Shown: positions 15,554 through 23,374, numbered from the stretch's first letter. The stretch: 25,941 nt of DNA from CAVQGZ01 sp964356295 (GCA_964356295.1 CAYHHE010000034.1:1-25941), one strand, 5' to 3'. The notes: generated by a model not told the origin, from the sequence alone. Numbers and translations: made by a program.

Positions 15554-16326
15554 AGCGGCACCTCGAAGCCGGCCACCCAGCCTTGCAGCCCAGCCATCGC
15601 CTGCCCCCACAACCCGGTGAGCAGGGCGACGCCGAGGGCGACGAGAGCGACGGCCCCCACGGTCTGGATGGTGCGGCTGTGTCGTCGCAGCCAGGACGAC
15701 AGCGCCGCGGCGCGCCCGTAGGCCAGCGCGAAGACCAGGAACGGCAGCCCCAGGCCCAGGCAGTACGCCACGGACAGCAGCGCGCCGCGGGCCGCGGTGC
15801 CCTGCTCGAACGCCAGCACCTGCACCGCAGCCAGGGTCGGACCGATGCACGGTGTCCAGCCGATCGCGAAGAGGATCCCCAGGACCGGGGCCGCGGCCAG
15901 GCCCACGCCAGGGAACCGGTCCATGAGCCGACGCTCGGCACTCAGCCCTGGCAGCCAGCCCCCGAAGGCGAGCCCGAGGAGGATCGTCACCACCCCGAGC
16001 ACCCTGGCGATGGGGTCCTGGTGCTCCAGCAGCAGACTGCCCAGCCCTCCGAACAGCGCCCCGTAGGAGACGAAGACCACGGTGAACCCGCCGATGAACA
16101 GCGCAGTGCCCGACAGCAGTCGGCTGGTCTGCCGAGTGCGGGTGAGTGTGGCGGCCTCGCCACGGGCGTCGGGAGTGGCCACGGGTAGCCCGGTCACGTA
16201 GGACAGGTAGGCCGGGACCAGCGGCAGCACGCACGGGCTGGCGAAGGACACCAGGCCGGCGACGGCGGCCACCCCGAGGGCCACCAGAAGTGGACCGGAG
16301 AGCACCGCCTCGGCTGGACCGCTCAC
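15550..16326 (-). CDS. ccdA: Thiol-disulfide membrane transporter CcdA
   Basis: CcdA passes reducing power from cytoplasmic thioredoxin across the membrane to ResA-type proteins, keeping apocytochrome cysteines reduced. The 258-residue protein has six predicted helices. The two redox cysteines are C32 (SFASPCVLPLVPAY) and C160 (IGWTPCIGPTLAAVQ), each at the position usual for CcdA/DsbD core proteins. The GTG at 16326 overlaps the resA stop by four bases, and its own stop overlaps resB. The gene order resA-ccdA-resB-ccsB is the standard actinobacterial system II set. Confidence 0.95.
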   Translation of the reverse strand: MSGPAEAVLSGPLLVALGVAAVAGLVSFASPCVLPLVPAYLSYVTGLPVATPDARGEAATLTRTRQTSRLLSGTALFIGGFTVVFVSYGALFGGLGSLLLEHQDPIARVLGVVTILLGLAFGGWLPGLSAERRLMDRFPGVGLAAAPVLGILFAIGWTPCIGPTLAAVQVLAFEQGTAARGALLSVAYCLGLGLPFLVFALAYGRAAALSSWLRRHSRTIQTVGAVALVALGVALLTGLWGQAMAGLQGWVAGFEVPL

Positions 16327-16895
16327 GCACCCTCCTCGGCGACATCGCTGACCAGTGCCGACAGCGATGCCTGCGTGATGGGTCCGACCACCCGGGCCGC
16401 CATCCGGCCCTCCCGGTCCACCACGAGGGTGCTGGGGATCGCGGCTGGCGGCAGGGTGTCGCGGAAGGCCAGCAGCAGCCGTCCGTCGGGGTCGACGACG
16501 CTCGGGTAGCCGATGCCGAACTCGTCCTCGAACGCCTGCGCGGCGGTCGGGGTGTCGCGGGTGTTGACCCCGACGAAGACCACGCCGTCCGCGGCGGTCT
16601 CCTCGGCGACCGCGGCGAACTCTGGTGCCTCGGCACGGCACGGTGCGCACCAGGAGCCCCACACGTTGAGCACCACCACGTTGCCCGCCTGCGCCTGCAG
16701 GTCCCAGGTGTCCCCGTCCAGCGTCGGGCCGGCGAAGGTGGGGGCGGGCTCGCGGTCGTCGGGGTCGATGACGCTCACCACCCCGCCGCCCTCGACGAAG
16801 CCCGCCTCGGCGACCGGCTCGACGCGCCCGTCGCCGCAGGCGGTGAGGGTGACGCCGAGCACCACCGCGGCGAGGAGTACGGGCAGGCGGCTCAT
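16323..16895 (-). CDS. resA: ResA-like thioredoxin lipoprotein for cytochrome c maturation
   Basis: This extracytoplasmic thioredoxin reduces the CxxCH cysteines of apocytochrome c before heme attachment. The 190-residue protein has a lipoprotein signal peptide ending in the lipobox LTAC (17-20), so C20 is expected to be lipidated. The active site WCAPC (82-86; C83 and C86) sits in the TlpA/ResA context VVVLNVWGSWCAPC. A cis-proline loop is present at AAIPSTLVVD. The ATG at 16895 is one base past the phosphatase stop. Its neighbours ccdA, resB and ccsB complete the pathway. Confidence 0.93.
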   Translation of the reverse strand: MSRLPVLLAAVVLGVTLTACGDGRVEPVAEAGFVEGGGVVSVIDPDDREPAPTFAGPTLDGDTWDLQAQAGNVVVLNVWGSWCAPCRAEAPEFAAVAEETAADGVVFVGVNTRDTPTAAQAFEDEFGIGYPSVVDPDGRLLLAFRDTLPPAAIPSTLVVDREGRMAARVVGPITQASLSALVSDVAEEGA

Positions 16896-16896
16896 C

Positions 16897-17547
16897 TCAG
16901 GCGCCCACCTGGAGGCGACGCGAGGTCTTCGCCGGGAGCAGGTCGCGGGCCGGTTCGGTGTACTGCACCGACACCGGCTCGGCCGAGTCCCCGTCGAAGG
17001 TGAACGTGGTCACCGACGCCAGCGAGCACTGCCGGTGCCGGGGGTCGTGCCACAGGCGTCGGCCCTCGGCGGCGCACCGCGCGGTCCAGATCGGCAGCTG
17101 GTGGGACACCAGCAGCGCCTCGTGCCCGTGGGCGGCCCGGGCGGCGTCCTCGACGGCCGCCAGCATGCGAGCCGCGACGATGTCGTAGGGCTCTCCCCAC
17201 GAGGGACGCAACGGGTTGCGCAGATGCCACCAGGCCGAGGGCACCAGCAGCGCGCCGTCCCCGACGCCGAAGCGCTTGCCCTCGAACACGCTGCCCGCCT
17301 CGACGAGCCGGTCGTCGATCCCGGGGTCGACATCGAGGGCAGCGGCGAGAGGTGCGATGGACTCGCGGGCCCGCTGCAGCGGTGAGGACGTCAGGACGGT
17401 GATGTCGCGCTCGGCCATCACCGAGGCGATGCGCTCGGCCATGGCCAGCCCGCGCTCGGACAGGCCGTAGCCGGGGAGCCGTCCGTAGAGGATCTGGTCG
17501 GGGTTGCGCACCTCCCCGTGGCGCATGACGTGGACCCGGGTGGTCAT
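16897..17547 (-). CDS. Histidine phosphatase family protein
   Basis: The 216-residue protein belongs to the phosphoglycerate-mutase-like histidine phosphatases. The phosphohistidine motif is MRHGE (R9, H10), and SSPLQRARES carries the second arginine. The second catalytic histidine lies in LLVSHQLPIW. The substrate cannot be told from the sequence. A gene of this family lies between hemL and the resA-like gene in Mycobacterium tuberculosis too, so the position is conserved, but its link to heme or cytochrome c is unproven. The ATG at 17547 overlaps the hemL stop as ATGA. Confidence 0.9.
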   Translation of the reverse strand: MTTRVHVMRHGEVRNPDQILYGRLPGYGLSERGLAMAERIASVMAERDITVLTSSPLQRARESIAPLAAALDVDPGIDDRLVEAGSVFEGKRFGVGDGALLVPSAWWHLRNPLRPSWGEPYDIVAARMLAAVEDAARAAHGHEALLVSHQLPIWTARCAAEGRRLWHDPRHRQCSLASVTTFTFDGDSAEPVSVQYTEPARDLLPAKTSRRLQVGA

Positions 17548-18842
17548 CGGGCGGCCGCCTGTCGGGCTGCCGCGGCTCGGGCTGCCGCGGGGAGGGCACA
17601 GACCACCTGGTCCAGGGCAGCGTCGTCGTGGGCGGCGGAGAGGAACCACGACTCGAACGCGCTGGGCGGCAGGTAGACCCCGGCGTCGAGCATGGCGTGG
17701 AAGAACGCGGCGAAGGCCCGGGTGTCCTGGCCGCGGGCAGTGGCGTAGTCCGAGACGGTGGGCGCATCGGTGAAGAACACGCTGAACATCGACCCGGCCC
17801 GCTGCACGACGTGCGCCACGCCCGCGGCGTTCAGCGCGGCCCTCACCTCCGTGACCAGGGCGTCGGCGGTCTGGTCGAGGCCTCGGTACACCTCGTCGGC
17901 GGCCAGCCGGAGTGTCGTGAGTCCCGCGGTCGCGGCGACCGGGTTCCCCGACAGGGTGCCGGCCTGGTACACCGGCCCGTCCGGCGCGAGCCGGTCCATC
18001 AGGTCCGCACGCCCGCCGAACGCGGCGGCGGGGAACCCCCCGCCCATGACCTTGCCGAACATGTACAGGTCGGCGGGCACCCCTTCCAGCCCGTACCAGC
18101 CCGCGCGCGAGACCCGGAAGCCGGTCATCACCTCGTCCAGGACGAGCAGCGCTCCATGCTCGCGGGTCAGCTCACGCAGAGCGGCGGTGAACCCTGGCGC
18201 TGGCGGGACGACACCCATGTTCCCGGCGGCCGCTTCCGCCAGCACGGCGGCGACCTGGTCGCCACGCTCGGCCAGCACGGCGCGGACGGCGTCGATGTCG
18301 TTGTAGGGCAGCACCACGGTGTCGGCGGTGACCGCGGCCGGCACACCAGGGGAGTCGGGCAGCCCGAGGGTCGCCACCCCCGAGCCGGCGGAGGCCAGCA
18401 ACGCGTCCACGTGGCCGTGGTAGTGCCCGGCGAACTTGACCAGCAGCGGGCGGCCGGTCACGGCGCGAGCCAGCCGCACCACGCTCATGGCGGCCTCGGT
18501 GCCGCTGGAGACCAGCCGGACCCGCTCCACCGGGTCCATGCGCGCCACGATCTGCTCGGCCAGCTCGATCTCCGGGGGTGACGGCGTGCCGAAGGACGTC
18601 CCGGACGCCGCTGTGGCGGCGACGGCGGCGACCACCTCGGGATGGGCGTGGCCGAGCAGCAGCGGACCCCATGAGCAGACCAGGTCGACGTAGCGTCGGC
18701 CGTCGGCGTCCCACAGGTACGGACCTCGGCCACGCACCATCACCCGCGGCTCGCCTCCGACGGACCGGAACGCCCGGACCGGGGAGCTGACCCCGCCGGG
18801 CGTGACCGCCCGCGCCCGGGTCATCCAGTCGGCCGAGGTCAT
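17544..18842 (-). CDS. hemL: Glutamate-1-semialdehyde 2,1-aminomutase
   Basis: HemL converts glutamate-1-semialdehyde to 5-aminolevulinate, the second step of the C5 heme pathway. The 432-residue PLP enzyme has the cofactor lysine K264 in MFGKVMGGGFP, LLVLDEVMTGFR (232-243) for PLP contact, SSGTEAAMS (112-120), and HYHGHVDALL. Length is normal for the family. The ATG at 18842 overlaps the hemB stop by four bases. HemL needs the product of glutamyl-tRNA reductase (HemA), which is not encoded in this window. Confidence 0.96.
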   Translation of the reverse strand: MTSADWMTRARAVTPGGVSSPVRAFRSVGGEPRVMVRGRGPYLWDADGRRYVDLVCSWGPLLLGHAHPEVVAAVAATAASGTSFGTPSPPEIELAEQIVARMDPVERVRLVSSGTEAAMSVVRLARAVTGRPLLVKFAGHYHGHVDALLASAGSGVATLGLPDSPGVPAAVTADTVVLPYNDIDAVRAVLAERGDQVAAVLAEAAAGNMGVVPPAPGFTAALRELTREHGALLVLDEVMTGFRVSRAGWYGLEGVPADLYMFGKVMGGGFPAAAFGGRADLMDRLAPDGPVYQAGTLSGNPVAATAGLTTLRLAADEVYRGLDQTADALVTEVRAALNAAGVAHVVQRAGSMFSVFFTDAPTVSDYATARGQDTRAFAAFFHAMLDAGVYLPPSAFESWFLSAAHDDAALDQVVCALPAAARAAAARQAAAR

Positions 18843-19909
18843 GACTGCAGTGTCCCTCCGGACACGGCACCGACACGACTGGGGATCGGTCGAGTGGCGC
18901 TGCGGGCCACCTCCAGCGCCCAGTAGGTCAGCACGATGTCCGCGCCGGCCCGCCGGATGGACAGCAGCGTCTCGGTGATCGCGCGGTCACGGTCGATCCA
19001 CCCGCGCTCGGCGGCCGCCTCGACCATCGCCATCTCCCCCGACACCTGGTAGGCAGCCACCGGGACCTCGACCGCGGCCCGGACCGCGGCCACCACGTCG
19101 AGGTAGCTGCCGGCGGGCTTGACCATGACGGCGTCGGCGCCCTCGGCGACGTCCAGGCGCACCTCACGCAACGCCTCGCGAACGTTGGCCGGGTCCTGCT
19201 GGTAGCTCGCCCGGTCCGCCGGCCCGCTGGGGTCGGCACCCAGGCAGGAGTCGACCGCCTCGCGGAAGGGGCCGTAGAAGGCCGAGGCGTACTTGGCCGC
19301 GTAGGCCAGGACGGCCACGTCGTGGCGTCCGTCGGAGTCCAGCGCGTCACGCACTGCGCCCACCTGGCCGTCCATCATGCCGCTGGTGCCCACCACGTGG
19401 GCCCCGGCGGCGGCCTGCGCCTGCGCCATCAGCGCGTACCGGCCGAGGGTGGCGTCGTTGTCGACGACGCTCCGGCCGGCGCCGTCAGCGCCGAGGACCC
19501 CGCAGTGCCCATGGTCGGTGAACTCGTCCAGGCACAGGTCCGCCATGACCAGGGTGGCGTCCCCGACGGTGCCGACGAGGTCGGCGATCGCCCGGTTGAG
19601 GATGCCGTCAGGGTCCCAGGCCCCCGAGCCCTCGCAGTCCTTGGCGGCGGGTACCCCGAACAGCATGACCCCGCCCAGTCCCGCGTCGGCGGCCTGCTCG
19701 GCTGCTGCACGAAGGGAGTCCCGGGTGTGTCGCACCACCCCGGGCATGCTGGGGATCGGCGCAGGCTCGGGGTCCTCGCCGACGAACAACGGGAGGACGA
19801 GCGCCCCCGCATGCAGGGTGGTCTCGGCCACCAGGCGCCGGTGCGCGGGGGTGGCGCGCCACCGGCGCGGCCGCGCGGTGGGGAATCGGGCGACTGGCGT
19901 CTGCGTCAC
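18839..19909 (-). CDS. hemB: Delta-aminolevulinic acid dehydratase (porphobilinogen synthase)
   Basis: HemB condenses two 5-aminolevulinate molecules to porphobilinogen. The 356-residue protein has the two Schiff-base lysines K206 (YAAKYASAFYGPF) and K264 (MVKPAGSYLD). The metal region DLCLDEFTDHGHCG (124-137) has cysteines at 126 and 136, but an aspartate at 128 where zinc enzymes have the middle cysteine. The site is therefore intermediate between the three-cysteine zinc type and the aspartate-rich type. The GTG at 19909 overlaps the stop of the cobA/hemD gene; the N-terminal RPRRWR is typical of the family. Confidence 0.96.
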   Translation of the reverse strand: MTQTPVARFPTARPRRWRATPAHRRLVAETTLHAGALVLPLFVGEDPEPAPIPSMPGVVRHTRDSLRAAAEQAADAGLGGVMLFGVPAAKDCEGSGAWDPDGILNRAIADLVGTVGDATLVMADLCLDEFTDHGHCGVLGADGAGRSVVDNDATLGRYALMAQAQAAAGAHVVGTSGMMDGQVGAVRDALDSDGRHDVAVLAYAAKYASAFYGPFREAVDSCLGADPSGPADRASYQQDPANVREALREVRLDVAEGADAVMVKPAGSYLDVVAAVRAAVEVPVAAYQVSGEMAMVEAAAERGWIDRDRAITETLLSIRRAGADIVLTYWALEVARSATRPIPSRVGAVSGGTLQS

Positions 19910-21441
19910 GTCGCGTGACGCCGCGAGGACGTGGCCCGCCGTGACGATCCGCGACGACGCTGCGACGGCTTGACCACTGGCTCCCCAGCGGCCACCAGCT
20001 CGTCACGTCGCTGCTGGGCGAAGCAGGCAAGCGCGTCGGCCAGCGCGACGGCGGACGGGGCGGGCGCGAGCACGTCGACCCGCATACCGTGCTCCTGCAC
20101 CGTGCTGGCGGTCTGGGGGCCGATGCAGGCCACGAGCGTCGTCGGGTGCGGTTTGCCGGCGATCCCCACCAGGTTGCGCACCGTGGACGACGAGGTGAAC
20201 ACCACCGCGTCGAAGGCCCCGCTCTTGATCGCCTCGCGGATCGGCGCGGCCGGGGGCGCGGCTCGGACCGTGCGGTATGCGGTCACGTCCTCGGCCTCCC
20301 AGCCCAGTTCGGTCAACCCCTCCGCCAGAGTCTCGGTGGCGATGTCGGCGCGCGGCAGGAACACCCGGTTCAGCGGGTCGCTGTCGGGGTCGAACGCAGG
20401 CCAGTCCACGAGCAGGCCGCGTGAGGACTGCTCCCCACTGGGCACGAGCTCGGGCCGGATCCCCCAGTCGCGCAGCGCCTGCGCGGTCTTCTCACCGACG
20501 GCGGCCACCTTGACCCCCGACATCGCGCGGGCATCGAGCCCGTAGGCCTCCAGCCGTCCCCGTACCGCCTTGAGGGCGTTGACCGAGGTGAAGACGATCC
20601 ACGCATAGCGGCCCTCGACCAGGCCCCGAAGGGCGCGCTCGATCTGGTTGGGGTTACGCGGGGGCTCGACGGAGATGGTGGGCACCTCCTCAGCGACGGC
20701 GCCGTAGCGGGTCAACCGCTCCACCATCGGGCCGGCCTGGTCCTTCGTCCGCGGCACCAGCACCCGCCAGCCGAACAGCGGACGGGACTCGAACCAGGCC
20801 AGCGGCTCCTGGGAGCCGGTGGACAGGATCGCGACCACTTGCTCGTCAGGAGCCGGGCAGTACGCCAGGTCGGCAACCGTGGTGCTCTCGGTGTGCTGGG
20901 CGGGCGTGGTGCCGTGCATGACGAGGATCGCCGGCGCGGCGGGGTCGGCGCCGTCGGCGAGGCGCGACTTGGCGACCGCGGCGATCTCCGCCCGTCCCCC
21001 GCTGAGCACCAGCGTGCCGTCGAGGTGGACGGTCACCGGGGAGTCCCCGGCGCCCACCGGGACCCCGGCGTAGGCGGTGACCGCCGTCGCGAACGGGACG
21101 CCCGGCACCACCTCGAACGGGACCCCGGCCCGCGCGCACGCGGCCGCCTCCTCGCTGCCGAACGAGTCCAGCCAGGGGTCCCCGACGAGCACTCGGGCCA
21201 CGTGCGCCCCGGTACGGGCTGCCGCGACGACCTCGGCCGCACTGGGGCCTGGGTGCTCGGCGATGGCGGCGTGCGCGGGCAGCAGCTCGGCGGGCACCAG
21301 GTCGGCGCGCTCGAGAAGCACCACGTCCGCCTCGGCCAAGGCACGGACCGCCCCCCGCGTGAGCAGGTTCGGGTCGCCGGGTCCGGCCCCGACGAAGGAG
21401 ACGGCGCCGACCTCGGCTGGCTCGTACGATCCATTGCTCAC
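19906..21441 (-). CDS. hemD: Fused tetrapyrrole methylase-like / uroporphyrinogen-III synthase
   Basis: The C-terminal domain (about 224-488) is uroporphyrinogen-III synthase, which closes hydroxymethylbilane into the asymmetric ring. It shows GWRVLVPRTKDQAG, FTSVNALKAVR, PSGEQSSRGLL, LPRADIATETL and FTSSSTVRNLVG. The N-terminal domain (about 11-200) resembles uroporphyrinogen-III C-methyltransferase (CobA). It keeps VGAGPGDPNLLT (17-28) and VPFEVVPGV, but the usual GGDPFVFGRG is replaced by VGDPWLDSFGSEE (86-98). Methylation activity is therefore doubtful. The total of 511 residues fits the fused actinobacterial form. A lysine/arginine/serine-rich tail ends the protein. The GTG at 21441 overlaps hemC as GTGA. 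Confidence 0.92.
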   Translation of the reverse strand: MSNGSYEPAEVGAVSFVGAGPGDPNLLTRGAVRALAEADVVLLERADLVPAELLPAHAAIAEHPGPSAAEVVAAARTGAHVARVLVGDPWLDSFGSEEAAACARAGVPFEVVPGVPFATAVTAYAGVPVGAGDSPVTVHLDGTLVLSGGRAEIAAVAKSRLADGADPAAPAILVMHGTTPAQHTESTTVADLAYCPAPDEQVVAILSTGSQEPLAWFESRPLFGWRVLVPRTKDQAGPMVERLTRYGAVAEEVPTISVEPPRNPNQIERALRGLVEGRYAWIVFTSVNALKAVRGRLEAYGLDARAMSGVKVAAVGEKTAQALRDWGIRPELVPSGEQSSRGLLVDWPAFDPDSDPLNRVFLPRADIATETLAEGLTELGWEAEDVTAYRTVRAAPPAAPIREAIKSGAFDAVVFTSSSTVRNLVGIAGKPHPTTLVACIGPQTASTVQEHGMRVDVLAPAPSAVALADALACFAQQRRDELVAAGEPVVKPSQRRRGSSRRATSSRRHAT

Positions 21442-22364
21442 GGGGTTCTCTCCTTGACCTGGACGGGCATGAGGTCGGCGGCACCGTCGTCCAGCAGGCT
21501 CGCAGCGACGGTCGAACCGAGGTCGGCCGGCGCCTCGGGCGGACCGGTGGCAGCGGCACCCAGCGTCCGGGTGCCGTCCGGGGACCAGACCCTGGCCTGC
21601 AGGTGCAGGCCCCCGGGGAGGTGGGTCGCCAGCGCCCCGACCGGGGCGCTGCACCCAGCCTGCAGGGCGGCCAGCAATGCGCGCTCGGCGAGCACCGCTG
21701 CCCGGCTCAGGGGCTCGTCGATGCCGGCGACCGCCTCGAGCAGGCCCGCCTCGCGGTCGGCGCGCACCTCGACCGCCAGCGCGCCCTGCCCCGGGGCCGG
21801 CGGGATGTCCGACGGGTCGAGCACCTCGGTGATCGCGTCGGCGCGCCCGAGTCGAGACAGCCCGGCGGCGGCGAGCACGACCGCCTCGTAGGTGCCGTCC
21901 TCGACCTTGGCGATCCGGGTGTCGACGTTCCCGCGGATCTCCACCGGCTCGAGCCCGCGCCGCAGCGCCCGTAGCGCCGCGGCGCGGCGTGGGGACCCGG
22001 TCCCGATACGGGAACCGGCCGGCAGGTCGTGCAGCCGGGCTCCGCCGGAGCACAGCGCGTCCCGTGGGTCTGCACGCTCGGGGACGGCGGCCAGCAGCAG
22101 GCCCTCGGCGGGTGCCGTGGGCAGATCCTTCAACGAGTGGACGGCCAGGTCGATCTCCCCGTCGAGCAGGGCCTCGCGCAGCGCGCTGACGAACACGCCG
22201 GTCCCCCCGATCTGCGCCAGCGGCGACCCGTCCACATCCCCTCGGGTGGTGACCTCGACCAGACGCACCGGTCGACCGACGGACCGCTCCAGACGCTCGG
22301 CCACCTCGGCGGACTGGCGCCGGGCGAGCAGGCTCCGCCGGGTTCCAAGGCGCAGGACGCTCAT
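21438..22364 (-). CDS. hemC: Hydroxymethylbilane synthase (porphobilinogen deaminase)
   Basis: HemC links four porphobilinogens into hydroxymethylbilane, the HemD substrate. The 308-residue protein carries the catalytic aspartate D80 in VHSLKDLPT and the cysteine C238 in QAGCSAPVGA that holds the dipyrromethane cofactor. Substrate-binding arginines lie in TRRSLLARRQ (8-17), GTGSPRRAA (121-129) and EIRGNVDTR (142-150). The ATG at 22364 overlaps the rex stop as ATGA. No hemA lies between rex and hemC, unlike the usual actinobacterial order. Confidence 0.96.
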   Translation of the reverse strand: MSVLRLGTRRSLLARRQSAEVAERLERSVGRPVRLVEVTTRGDVDGSPLAQIGGTGVFVSALREALLDGEIDLAVHSLKDLPTAPAEGLLLAAVPERADPRDALCSGGARLHDLPAGSRIGTGSPRRAAALRALRRGLEPVEIRGNVDTRIAKVEDGTYEAVVLAAAGLSRLGRADAITEVLDPSDIPPAPGQGALAVEVRADREAGLLEAVAGIDEPLSRAAVLAERALLAALQAGCSAPVGALATHLPGGLHLQARVWSPDGTRTLGAAATGPPEAPADLGSTVAASLLDDGAADLMPVQVKERTP

Positions 22365-23050
22365 CCGGCCACCGCCGCTGTTCTGGCCCGCTCGTGGTAG
22401 GCAAGGATCTGCAGCTCGACGGCCAGGTCGACCTTGCGGACGTGCACTCCAGCGGGCACGTCCAGGGTCACCGGGGCGAAGGTGAGGATGCTGCGGACCC
22501 CGGCGCGCACCAGGCGGTCGGTGACCTCCTTGGCCGCCGGAGCGGGAACAGCGACGACACCGATGCATCCTGGGTGATCGGCCACGAGGACCTCGAGATC
22601 GGTCAGAGGTCGGATGCGGACGCCGGCGACGGTCGCGCCGACGATGCCGTCGGCGGTGTCGACGAGTCCGACGACGCGGAACCCGCGGCCGGTGAGCCCG
22701 CCGTAGTTGGCCAGTGCGTGACCCAGGTTCCCCACCCCGACGATCAGCACCGGCAGGTCGCGGGTCAGGCCCATCTCGTCCTCGATGTGGGCGCGCAGTG
22801 CCGCGACGTCGTAGCCCACCCCGCGACGGCCGTACGAGCCGAGGAAGGACAGGTCCTTGCGGAGCTTCGCCGAGGTGACGCCCGCCTCAGCCGCGAGCTG
22901 CTCGCTGGACACACTCGACACGCCGCCGTCCTCGAGTGAGACCAGCGCACGTAGATACAGCGGCAGGCGTGCCACGGTCGCCGCCGGAACCGCTCGGTCG
23001 CTGCCTCGCAGGCCCGGCACCGTGATCCGCCGTCGGGCTGCAGGGGCCAC
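22361..23050 (-). CDS. rex: Redox-sensing transcriptional repressor Rex
   Basis: Rex represses respiratory and related genes when NAD+ dominates and leaves DNA when NADH rises. The 229-residue protein has an N-terminal winged helix (about 25-80; SSEQLAAEAGVTSAKLRKDL is the helix-turn-helix, followed by GSYGRRGVGYDV). The NAD-binding Rossmann domain has GVGNLG (105-110). A C-terminal helix (DLAVELQILAYHE) fits the domain-swap helix of the dimer. The GTG at 23050 has GGAG six bases upstream. A Rex-box-like sequence overlaps its promoter (23086-23114), so it probably controls its own operon, as described for rex-hemACD in Streptomyces coelicolor. Confidence 0.95.
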   Translation of the reverse strand: MAPAARRRITVPGLRGSDRAVPAATVARLPLYLRALVSLEDGGVSSVSSEQLAAEAGVTSAKLRKDLSFLGSYGRRGVGYDVAALRAHIEDEMGLTRDLPVLIVGVGNLGHALANYGGLTGRGFRVVGLVDTADGIVGATVAGVRIRPLTDLEVLVADHPGCIGVVAVPAPAAKEVTDRLVRAGVRSILTFAPVTLDVPAGVHVRKVDLAVELQILAYHERARTAAVAG

Positions 23051-23085
23051 GCGACGCTCCGGTTCTCCTGGGGTTCGGCGAGGTC

Positions 23086-23114
23086 AGGGTAGGCGCTTGT
23101 GAAGGCTGGAACAA
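23086..23114 (-). promoter_or_regulatory. Promoter of the rex-hem-ccs operon
   Basis: On the minus strand TTGTTC (23114-23109, -35) is followed by exactly 17 bases and TACCCT (23091-23086, -10). Transcription would start near 23079, leaving a leader of about 28 bases before the rex GTG. It lies in the 81-base gap after the glutaredoxin-like gene, so rex can be transcribed apart from the upstream genes. Confidence 0.7.
23097..23114 (-). promoter_or_regulatory. Candidate Rex operator overlapping the rex promoter
   Basis: On the minus strand TTGTTCC-AGCC-TTCACAA compares with the actinobacterial Rex box TTGTGAA-N4-TTCACAA. The right half matches at all seven bases, the left at four (TTGT). It covers the -35 box and much of the spacer, so bound Rex would block RNA polymerase. 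Family knowledge plus position support it; binding is not shown. Confidence 0.7.
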
Positions 23115-23131
23115 AGTCCGCGACAGGCCCC

Positions 23132-23374
23132 TCACCCCAGGGCCGCCCGCAGACGTGCGACATCCACCCGGAAGTGGCTGTGCTCCTTCCCGTCCACGAG
23201 GACGACGGGGACGAGATCGCCGTACTCGGCGGGCAGGTCCGGGGAGGTGTCCACGTCCCGCTCCACCCAGGTGACACCGGCCGCGGCGCATACCTTCGCC
23301 ACCACCTCGCGGGCCTCCTCGCACAGGTGGCAACCCTCGCGGCCGACGAGGACCACGCGGGCGGGCTCGCTCAT
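23132..23374 (-). CDS. Glutaredoxin-like protein
   Basis: The 80-residue protein has a thioredoxin-fold start (ARVVLVGREGCHLCEEARE) with a CxxC pair, C15 and C18, in GCHLC, and a later VPVVLVDG that supplies the cis-proline loop. This fits the glutaredoxin-like DUF836 family. A gene of this type precedes the hem cluster in Mycobacterium tuberculosis and Streptomyces as well. Its partner is unknown; a thiol-redox function is inferred. The ATG at 23374 overlaps the acyl-CoA ligase stop as ATGA, so the two form an operon. An 81-base gap holding a promoter separates it from rex. Confidence 0.87.
   Translation of the reverse strand: MSEPARVVLVGREGCHLCEEAREVVAKVCAAAGVTWVERDVDTSPDLPAEYGDLVPVVLVDGKEHSHFRVDVARLRAALG

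Noticed and set aside
15554..16636. Upstream extension of the resB frame
   Set aside because: It overlaps ccdA and resA, both clearly coding in another frame. The GTG at 15553 gives the normal ResB length.
23126..23144. GGCCC/GGGCC inverted repeat at the end of the glutaredoxin-like gene as a terminator
   Set aside because: The stem is only five pairs and overlaps the stop codon. No T-run follows on the minus strand. It is expected by chance in GC-rich DNA.
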